Source: Microbacterium sp. zg-Y1090 (GTDB lineage: Bacteria > Actinomycetota > Actinomycetes > Actinomycetales > Microbacteriaceae). Taken from it: a DNA stretch of 64,000 bases. The stretch is from NCBI RefSeq assembly GCF_030246945.1, contig NZ_CP126742.1:992001-1056000 (forward strand). Reading direction: 5' to 3'. Position 1 is the stretch's first letter. Each line of letters begins with the position of its first letter. The notes under the pieces were generated by a model that worked only from the letters and a program-made list of their open reading frames with translations, did not search any database and had not been told where the DNA came from. Below, piece by piece: positions 53,261 to 58,467 of the stretch. The translations under genes and the position numbers were made by a program.

Positions 53261-53276
53261 AATGTAGAGTGACGGG

Positions 53277-53888
53277 GTGAGTGCGAACGGTGCAGTGGCG
53301 GCCAAAGGGCCGGGCCGACCGCGGCGCGCGAGCCGGGACGAGGTGCGCGCCGTCGCCCTCGCCCTGTTCGCGAAGCAGGGGTATGCCGCGACGTCGCTCA
53401 CCGAGATCGCCCGGGCCGTCGGCGTCAGCCGCACGACGCTGTTCTCGTACTTCCCCGCCAAGCGCGACCTGATGTGGGACGAGTTCGATGCGCGTGCCGA
53501 ACGGATGCGCAAGAGCCTCGCGGATTCCGAGGGTCTGCCGGCGATGGACGTCATCGTCGCCGCGATCCTCGCGCTCGCGCACTACAGCACCGCCGATCGC
53601 GCGTCATTCACCGCGCGCTGGCGCATCGTGGATGCCGATGACGAGCTGCGGGCGGCGGCGGCCCTGCGCACCGCGGCGCTCAGCGGGGAGATCCTGGAGC
53701 ACGTGCACCGGTGCGCGCCCGAACTCGACCGCGACCGCGCGGGGGATGTGGTCCGCGCGCTCATGGCCGTCGGCGAGCGTGTGACCTCAGACTGGGCCGC
53801 TGCCCCCGAGGTGAGTGAGCCGCTCGACACGGTCATGGCACGGCGGCTGCATCCGTTCGTGGAGGCGCTGCGACCGTTGCTCGGGTGA
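53277..53888 (+). CDS. TetR-family transcriptional repressor
   Basis: A 203-residue regulator with the TetR helix-turn-helix: VRAVALALFAKQGYAATSLT, then EIARAVGVSRTTLFSYFPAKRDLMW (residues about 22-66). The ligand domain resembles the AcrR/TetR_C group (tail RLHPFVEALRPLLG). GTG 53277 is the start. It probably represses itself and the dehydrogenase gene through the palindrome 17 bases upstream. Confidence 0.9.
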   Translation: MSANGAVAAKGPGRPRRASRDEVRAVALALFAKQGYAATSLTEIARAVGVSRTTLFSYFPAKRDLMWDEFDARAERMRKSLADSEGLPAMDVIVAAILALAHYSTADRASFTARWRIVDADDELRAAAALRTAALSGEILEHVHRCAPELDRDRAGDVVRALMAVGERVTSDWAAAPEVSEPLDTVMARRLHPFVEALRPLLG

Positions 53889-53931
53889 CGCGCGACCGGC
53901 TGCCGCCGGCATCCGCCTCGATAATGGACGG

Positions 53932-54324
53932 ATGGAGTCGTGGGAGCTGCACGAGTGGTTCGCGGACCACGTCGACGCGCTCAATCGCCACGACCTCGAG
54001 GCCATCCGGTCGTTCCTCGACCCGGCGGTGCGTCGGGCGCACCTTCCGGGAGGGGCGGACGCGTGGATCGAGGATCTCGCCGATCTCTTCCACGCGTTTC
54101 CGGACTGGCGCTGGCGCCGCATCCAGCTCGTCGTCGAAGACGACCGCGTCGCCGCGCACCTGCGCGGCAGCGGCACCCACCAGGGCACCTTCCGGGGAAT
54201 CGCGCCGACGCGTCGTCACGTCAACGTGGCGGAGTTCGCCTTCTGCCGCGTGGCCAACGGGCGGATCGTCGAGGCCTCGGGAAGCGGCGACACCGAGCTG
54301 CTCGCGCAGCTGCGCGGCGAGTGA
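53932..54324 (+). CDS. SnoaL-like polyketide cyclase-fold protein
   Basis: A 130-residue protein of SnoaL type (NTF2-like cone): LHEWFADHVDALNRHDLEAIRSFL, then DLFHAFPDWRWRRIQLVVEDDRV, then GTFRGIAPTRRHV and EFAFCRVANGRIVEASG. It is a cyclase-like or ester-cyclase-like enzyme of unknown substrate. ATG 53932 follows a short A/T-rich leader without a clear ribosome site. It is followed by a monooxygenase-like gene 28 bases on. Confidence 0.85.
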   Translation: MESWELHEWFADHVDALNRHDLEAIRSFLDPAVRRAHLPGGADAWIEDLADLFHAFPDWRWRRIQLVVEDDRVAAHLRGSGTHQGTFRGIAPTRRHVNVAEFAFCRVANGRIVEASGSGDTELLAQLRGE

Positions 54325-54352
54325 CGGCCCGCACCGCCCGTACCCTGAACGC

Positions 54353-54658
54353 ATGCCCGACGTGCACCTCACCGGCCAGCTCATCTGCCGCAGCGCCGAG
54401 GAGGACGCGCTGGTGCGGGAACACCTCCCGCACCACATCGCGCTCACGCGCGCGGAGCCCGGATGTCTGTCCTTCGCCGTCGTCCCATCCGCCGCCCCGT
54501 GGGCGTGGGATGTGGCCGAGCGATTCGCGGACGAAGCGTCGTTCCGCGCCCACCAGGCGCGGGTCGCAGCCAGCGAGTGGGGTGTGGCCACGGCGGGCAT
54601 CGAGCGGCGCTACACCGTGCGCGGGTTGTCACGCGCGGGTCTTGACCCCGCAGAATGA
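54353..54658 (+). CDS. ABM-fold (antibiotic biosynthesis monooxygenase-like) protein
   Basis: A 101-residue protein with the ABM layout: LTGQLICRSAEEDALVREHLPHHIALTRAEPGCLSF (beta-alpha with the EPGCLSF turn), AAPWAWDVAERFADEASFRAHQ and VAASEWGVATAGIERRY. Small ABM proteins oxidise quinones or act as putative monooxygenases. It follows the SnoaL gene by 28 bases and may be co-transcribed. Confidence 0.85.
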   Translation: MPDVHLTGQLICRSAEEDALVREHLPHHIALTRAEPGCLSFAVVPSAAPWAWDVAERFADEASFRAHQARVAASEWGVATAGIERRYTVRGLSRAGLDPAE

Positions 54659-54716
54659 ACGCGCCCCGACGTTCAGCGCCCCGGATTGCGAACACCGCTC
54701 TCACGCGGCTCCGCCG

Positions 54717-55079
54717 TCACTCCTGCGCGACCAACGTTCCCTGATGGAACCGCAGTTGTACGCGTCCGTCGGATTGCACCCACAGGGACGCATGCCGGCT
54801 CGGCTGCCCGGGTCCCGTGATCGTGTAGGTGACCAGTGCCAGATCCGGCGCGAGCTCCACGGCCTCCCACTCGTCGGTCACGACCGGGAGGGGGTGTTCG
54901 TCGGCGAGGGCCGTCACGATATCGTCGCGAGACCAGCGCCGGCCGGACCGGCCCACCTCGACGAAGTCCGGGTGCAGCAGTTCTCGCACCCGCTTCGGAT
55001 CGCGCCGGAGCTCCGGAGTCAGCATCGCCTCCTCGGCGGCGCGGGCGGATGTCAACAGTGCGTCGGCGCGAGCCATCAT
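54717..55079 (-). CDS. NTF2-like DUF4440 protein
   Basis: A 120-residue protein: LLTSARAAEEAMLTPELRRDPKRVRELLHPDFVEVG, then EWEAVELAPDLALVTYTITGP and ASLWVQSDGRVQLRFHQGT, the DUF4440/SnoaL-type cone fold. Function unknown. ATG 55079 (MMARADALL, with a second ATG next to it) was chosen over the longer frame to 55136. It is divergent from the ArfB gene. Confidence 0.8.
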   Translation of the reverse strand: MMARADALLTSARAAEEAMLTPELRRDPKRVRELLHPDFVEVGRSGRRWSRDDIVTALADEHPLPVVTDEWEAVELAPDLALVTYTITGPGQPSRHASLWVQSDGRVQLRFHQGTLVAQE

Positions 55080-55150
55080 GCGCCCACGGTAGCGACGAAG
55101 ACGACGGGCGTCTCGGGGTGACCCATCGCTCCGCACGCCAGAATGGACCC

Positions 55151-55588
55151 ATGCCCGCCGCCCATCGCCCCGGTCTGCGCGTCACGCCCGCGCTGACGAT
55201 CGCGGAGTCGGAGCTGACCTGGCGGTTCTCGCGCTCGTCGGGCCCGGGCGGGCAGGGCGTGAACACGACCGACTCACGGGTGGAGCTGGTGTGGGATGCC
55301 GCCGGCTCGGCATCCTTGACGCCGCATCAGCGCGAGCGGATCCTCCAGCGGCTGTCGGGTCGCCTGGTGGGTGGAGTACTGACCGTCACGGCATCCGAAC
55401 ATCGCGCCCAGGCGCGCAACCGCGACGCCGCGCGCGAACGGCTGGCGGGCCTCGTCGCCGACGCTGTGCGCCCGCCGGCACCGCCGCGGCGTGCGACGAA
55501 GCCGACGCGGGGCGCGAAGGAGCGGCGGCTGACCGCGAAGAAGCAGCGCACCGACGTGAAGCGCCTGCGCCGCCGGCCGGAGGACTGA
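55151..55588 (+). CDS. arfB: ArfB, peptidyl-tRNA hydrolase for ribosome rescue
   Basis: A 145-residue protein with the release-factor GGQ motif in SGPGGQGVNTTDS (residues 30-42). It ends in a basic tail (KPTRGAKERRLTAKKQR) that inserts into the mRNA entry tunnel of stalled ribosomes. It hydrolyses peptidyl-tRNA on non-stop ribosomes. The start is ATG 55151. It is followed by a tandem repeat array 23 bases downstream. Confidence 0.92.
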   Translation: MPAAHRPGLRVTPALTIAESELTWRFSRSSGPGGQGVNTTDSRVELVWDAAGSASLTPHQRERILQRLSGRLVGGVLTVTASEHRAQARNRDAARERLAGLVADAVRPPAPPRRATKPTRGAKERRLTAKKQRTDVKRLRRRPED

Positions 55589-55610
55589 CCGGCGGGGGCG
55601 GGGGCGGCGG

Positions 55611-55811
55611 CGTTTCGTCTCGCTTCGCTCGCTCAACGACCGGTGTGGTGGCGGCGGGGTGGGGGCGTTTCGTCTCGCTTCGCTCGCTCAACGACCGGGG
55701 CGGTGGCGGCGGGGTGGGGGCGTTTCGTCTCGCTTCGCTCGCTCAACGACCGGTGTGGTGGTGGCGGGGGGCGGGGGGCGTTTCGTCTCGCTTCGCTCGC
55801 TCAACGACCGG
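55611..55811 (+). repeat. Four tandem REP-like repeats
   Basis: Four near-identical 33-base units begin at 55611, 55666, 55721 and 55779 (start CGTTTCGTCTCGCTTCGCTC, end CGACCGG). They are separated by G-rich spacers such as TGTGGTGGCGGCGGGGTGGGGG, giving periods of 55, 55 and 58. This is the reverse orientation of the copies at 1.8 and 4.5 kb. The unit contains an imperfect palindrome (TCTCGCTTCGCTCGCTC region) and lies between the arfB stop and a small convergent gene, so it may serve as a terminator. Confidence 0.93.
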
Positions 55812-55815
55812 TGCG

Positions 55816-56001
55816 TCAGTCGCCGTCGGCGCCCGCGCCGCCGAGGTCGCCGACGTCGACAGCCGACGGCTCTTCGGGGTGGGCGACGTGGGCGGCTGTC
55901 TCCGTGGCGCCACCGGCGCGGAGGTTCGCGGCTTCGAGTGCTCGATCCAGGGCGAGATCCGTCTCGGATCCGGGCAGAATCTGGTCATCGCTGTTCGACA
56001 C
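55816..56001 (-). CDS. Small acidic protein
   Basis: A 61-residue acidic frame starting VSNSDDQILPGSETDLALD with the N-terminal DDQILPGSETDLAL and an Ala/Glu-rich middle. No family recognised and no cysteines. The GTG at 56001 has a near-perfect AAGGAGG seven bases upstream, which is why it is called a gene. The longer frame to 56049 lacks this. Its stop is five bases from the repeat array. Confidence 0.65.
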   Translation of the reverse strand: MSNSDDQILPGSETDLALDRALEAANLRAGGATETAAHVAHPEEPSAVDVGDLGGAGADGD

Positions 56002-56052
56002 GGGTGCCTCCTTGACCGCACCGTACTGAGGCGCCCGGCATGTCGGCAAGCC

Positions 56053-56145
56053 TCAACCTCGAAACCGCTCCGCCAGCCGTGCGAACGCCTGCGCCAGCTC
56101 GGGCGGCTCGATCACTTCGAGGTCGACGTCGAAACGTGCCAGCGC
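56053..56145 (-). pseudogene. 3' remnant of a WYL regulator gene
   Basis: The minus-strand frame ending at 56053 encodes LARFDVDLEVIEPPELAQAF and ARLAERFRG, matching the C-terminal helix of the intact WYL regulator at 31.7 kb (LGRFDADIEAVEP ... AQLAGRF). Everything upstream of this end is missing. Confidence 0.8.
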
Positions 56146-56257
56146 CGCCGTGATCGAACCGCTGGCCGCCTCGCCGTGGAGCCCCGGGTTCGGCATTCTC
56201 ACCGATCGGTTCGGAGTGACCTGGGTCGTCGACGTAGCCGGTGCCGGCACCGTCTGA
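56141..56257 (+). pseudogene. 3' remnant of a PhnB-like VOC gene
   Basis: In frame to the TGA at 56255-56257 the sequence encodes IEPLAASPWSPGFGILTD and RFGVTWVVDVA, matching the last 35 residues of the VOC protein at 33.2 kb (VEPLAASAWSPGFGMLTD). It abuts the WYL remnant on the opposite strand, so the divergent pair has been reduced to its two 3' ends. Confidence 0.85.
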
Positions 56258-56261
56258 CCGC

Positions 56262-56624
56262 TCAGCGGACGATCGGCAGTCCCGTGGCCTCGGCGGCGTG
56301 CGCGACGCCGCCGAGGTCGGTGACGTCGGTCAGCCCGGCATCCGCCATCATCCGCACCGCCTGCGACGAGCGGTTGCCCGATGCGCAGTACACGAGGTAC
56401 TCGGCGTCGGCGTCGAGCTCGTCCATCGACGCCGCGAGCTGGCCGCCGTTGAGGTCGTACGAGAGGGCACCGTCGAGGTGGCCGTCGGCGTACTCCGACG
56501 GAGTGCGCACATCGATGATGATCGTGTCGTCGGCGACGGTGACCGGCTCGGCGGGGGCGGCGCAGCCGACGAGGGTCAGGCTGAGGGCGACAGCGCCGAG
56601 GGCGGCGGGGAGGAGGCGGGGCAT
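56262..56624 (-). CDS. Rhodanese-domain lipoprotein
   Basis: A 120-residue lipoprotein: signal with lipobox LVGC (Cys 21), then one rhodanese domain: IIIDVRTPSEYADGHLDGALSYDL and the catalytic Cys 80 in VYCASGNRS. It would transfer sulfane sulfur outside the membrane. GAGGATTCCC precedes the ATG. It lies two genes away from a CstR-like repressor and next to two Cys-rich miniproteins, which fits a role in persulfide handling. Confidence 0.9.
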   Translation of the reverse strand: MPRLLPAALGAVALSLTLVGCAAPAEPVTVADDTIIIDVRTPSEYADGHLDGALSYDLNGGQLAASMDELDADAEYLVYCASGNRSSQAVRMMADAGLTDVTDLGGVAHAAEATGLPIVR

Positions 56625-56649
56625 GGGAATCCTCAGGACAAGGGCGGGG

Positions 56650-56763
56650 TCAGCAGCTGCAGCGGTCGGCGGGAGCGACCCCGGCGAGGGCTTCTTCGAC
56701 GTGCTGGCCGCAGCCGTCCCAGGTCGGCTTCTGGCAGCAGGGGCAGGTGACGCGTGCGCACAT
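56650..56763 (-). CDS. Cys-rich 37-residue miniprotein
   Basis: A 37-residue frame MCARVTCPCCQKPTWDGCGQ followed by HVEEALAGVAPADRCSC. It is homologous to the 61-residue protein encoded at 56898-57083 (MCRAVTCRVCGKTTWTGCGQ). Seven Cys in CxxxxxCxCC and CGQH arrangements suggest zinc binding. It is too short for a usual ORF caller. AAAGAAAG precedes the ATG. Confidence 0.7.
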   Translation of the reverse strand: MCARVTCPCCQKPTWDGCGQHVEEALAGVAPADRCSC

Positions 56764-56804
56764 GGTGGTGTCTTTCTTTCGGGTGGGGGTGGGGGAGTGG
56801 GGGG

Positions 56805-56884
56805 CGTTTCGTCTCGCTGCGCTCGCTCAACGACCGGGCGCTGCGCTCGCTCAACGACCGGGCGCTGCGCTCGCTCAACGACCG
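56805..56884 (+). repeat. REP-like repeat with two extra half units
   Basis: One full unit (CGTTTCGTCTCGCTGCGCTC... ending CGACCGG) is followed directly by two shortened copies (GCGCTGCGCTCGCTCAACGA), in the same orientation as the array at 55.6 kb. It separates the two Cys-rich miniprotein genes. Confidence 0.88.
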
Positions 56885-56897
56885 AGGCGAGCGGGGA

Positions 56898-57083
56898 TCA
56901 GCGGCCGAAGAGGCGGGCGAAGAAGCCGCCGCGCTGCGACTGCGCCGCCGCGATCTGGTCGGGGCTGTGCTTGCCGTTGCACCAGTCGGATGCCGGCACG
57001 CTGCGCTTCACGCTCTGCACGTGCTGGCCGCAGCCGGTCCAGGTCGTCTTGCCGCAGACGCGGCAGGTCACTGCTCGACACAT
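56898..57083 (-). CDS. Cys-rich 61-residue protein
   Basis: MCRAVTCRVCGKTTWTGCGQ, then HVQSVKRSVPASDWCNGKHS and a C-terminal RGGFFARLFGR. The Cys pattern (C-x4-C-x2-C, GCGQH, WCNGKH) suggests one zinc ribbon. The tail looks basic and amphipathic. It is a paralogue of the 37-residue protein downstream. AAGGAACACGAC precedes ATG 57083, and the CstR operators lie just upstream, so it is probably the first repressed gene. Confidence 0.82.
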   Translation of the reverse strand: MCRAVTCRVCGKTTWTGCGQHVQSVKRSVPASDWCNGKHSPDQIAAAQSQRGGFFARLFGR

Positions 57084-57114
57084 GTCGTGTTCCTTCGTTC
57101 GATGGGGTTCGGGA

Positions 57115-57153
57115 ATACCCCAGGGGGTATCGCCACCATACCCCGTGGGGTAT
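57115..57153. promoter_or_regulatory. Two CsoR/CstR-type operators
   Basis: Two dyads, ATACCCCAGGGGGTAT (57115-57130) and ATACCCCGTGGGGTAT (57138-57153), share the G/C-tract core flanked by TA that CsoR-family proteins bind. They lie between the miniprotein gene and the regulator gene, so one repressor can control both directions. Confidence 0.85.
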
Positions 57154-57190
57154 CATGGGTGTCAAATCGGCTCCCCGGAAGAGGCTCCCC

Positions 57191-57484
57191 ATGACCGACG
57201 TCACCGCCGCGGCAGGCGCTGCCTTGCATGATCCCGACGCGCAGCGCAAGATCGTCAACCGACTGCGCCGTGCGCAGGGTCAGCTCGCCGCCGTCATCTC
57301 GGCGGTGGAGTCCGACGCCTCGTGCCGCGACGTCGTGCAGCAGCTCTCGGCCGTGTCCAAGGCGCTCGATCGGGCCGGATTCCTCGTGATCTCCACGGCG
57401 CTCAAGGAGTGCCTGAACGACCCCGACGCCGAGGGTGGCTCGAACCCCGAGGAGCTGGAGAAGCTCTTCCTCTCGCTGGCCTGA
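57191..57484 (+). CDS. CsoR-family repressor, CstR-like (persulfide-sensing type)
   Basis: A 97-residue all-helical DUF156 protein: KIVNRLRRAQGQLAAVISAVE, then SDASCRDVVQQLSAVSKALD with Cys 45, and TALKEC with Cys 74. Copper-sensing CsoR needs Cys-His-Cys with the His four residues before the second Cys. Here that position is Ala 70. Two Cys without the His is the CstR pattern, which forms di- to tetrasulfide bridges in response to sulfide. With a rhodanese lipoprotein and two Cys-rich proteins adjacent, a persulfide-response role is likely. ATG 57191 follows GGAAGAGG and the two operators. Confidence 0.88.
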   Translation: MTDVTAAAGAALHDPDAQRKIVNRLRRAQGQLAAVISAVESDASCRDVVQQLSAVSKALDRAGFLVISTALKECLNDPDAEGGSNPEELEKLFLSLA

Positions 57485-57492
57485 CCGCGGCG

Positions 57493-58467
57493 TCAGGCGG
57501 TCGCGGCCGCGTGCGCCGCGAGCCGCCGCAGCCCCTCATCGATGCTCACCGACGGCGCCCACGCGAGCGCCCGGCGGGTCTCGCGCTGGTCGAACCAGTG
57601 CGCGGTCGACAGCTGCTCGGCCAGGAACCGCGTCATGGGCGGCTCGTCCGCTCCGGGCCGCAGCGCCCAGGCACGCTCGATGAGCGAGCCGGCGGCGCGC
57701 GCGAGGCCCGAGGGCACGCTCCACCGCGGCGGGGTGACGCCCGCCGCGAGGCAGATGCCCGCCAGCAGCTCCCCGACCGGACGCGGCTCGCCGTTCGTGA
57801 TCACGAACGCGCGGCCGTGCGCCTCGTCGGCGCGGTGCAGCGCCGCGACGATGCCGGTGGCCGCGTTGTCGACGTAGGTGGAGTCGATGAGCGCCCGCCC
57901 GCCGTCGAGCAGCGGCAGGCGTCCCCGCCGCGCGCGGTCGACGATGCGGCCGACCAGCTGGGTGTCGCCCGGCCCCCACACGAGGTGGGGGCGCACGGCC
58001 ACGACGCGCATCGCGGGGGAGTCGCGGTCGAGGGCGATGAGCTCGGCCTCGGCTTTCGTCCGCGCATATTCGCCGCGGGCGTGCTGAGGGGATGCCGGTT
58101 CGGCCCCCACGCCTGCGAGCGCCACTCCGGCGTGCGCCACCGAGGGCGACGACACCTGTACGAAGCGGGATGCCCCGGCGCGCTCTGCCGCGTCGAGTAG
58201 GGCTCGCGTGCCCTCGACGTTGACCTCATGGAACTCGGCGGGGTCTCCCGCCAGCGACACCTTGGCGGCGAGGTGGACGATGCCCTCGGCGCCGTCGACG
58301 ACGCGGGCGACGGCCTGCGGATCGGTGACGGACCCGAGAACGTCGGTGACGCCCTCGACGCGGCTGGGCCGTCGCTGCAGCGCGCGCACCTCGTGGCCGG
58401 CGGCGACGAGCTCGGCGGCGACCGCACGCCCGAGGTAGCCGGACGCTCCGGTGACGGCGACGATCAC
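57493..58467 (-). CDS. oleD: OleD, NADPH-dependent 2-alkyl-3-ketoacid reductase
   Basis: The 324-residue extended SDR has VTGASGYLG (residues 5-13), a catalytic EYARTKAE (YxxxK) near 135 and the DSTYVDNAATGIV segment. In olefin synthesis OleD reduces the 2-alkyl-3-ketoacid made by OleA to the hydroxy acid. The GTG at 58467 overlaps the oleBC stop (GTGA). It is the last gene of oleA-oleBC-oleD, convergent with the CstR gene, with 8 bases between stops. Confidence 0.88.
   Translation of the reverse strand: MIVAVTGASGYLGRAVAAELVAAGHEVRALQRRPSRVEGVTDVLGSVTDPQAVARVVDGAEGIVHLAAKVSLAGDPAEFHEVNVEGTRALLDAAERAGASRFVQVSSPSVAHAGVALAGVGAEPASPQHARGEYARTKAEAELIALDRDSPAMRVVAVRPHLVWGPGDTQLVGRIVDRARRGRLPLLDGGRALIDSTYVDNAATGIVAALHRADEAHGRAFVITNGEPRPVGELLAGICLAAGVTPPRWSVPSGLARAAGSLIERAWALRPGADEPPMTRFLAEQLSTAHWFDQRETRRALAWAPSVSIDEGLRRLAAHAAATA

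Noticed and set aside
55611-55811. Possible CRISPR array
   Set aside because: The spacers are near-identical G-rich strings rather than unique sequences, the unit occurs elsewhere singly and in dnaE2, and no cas gene is present.
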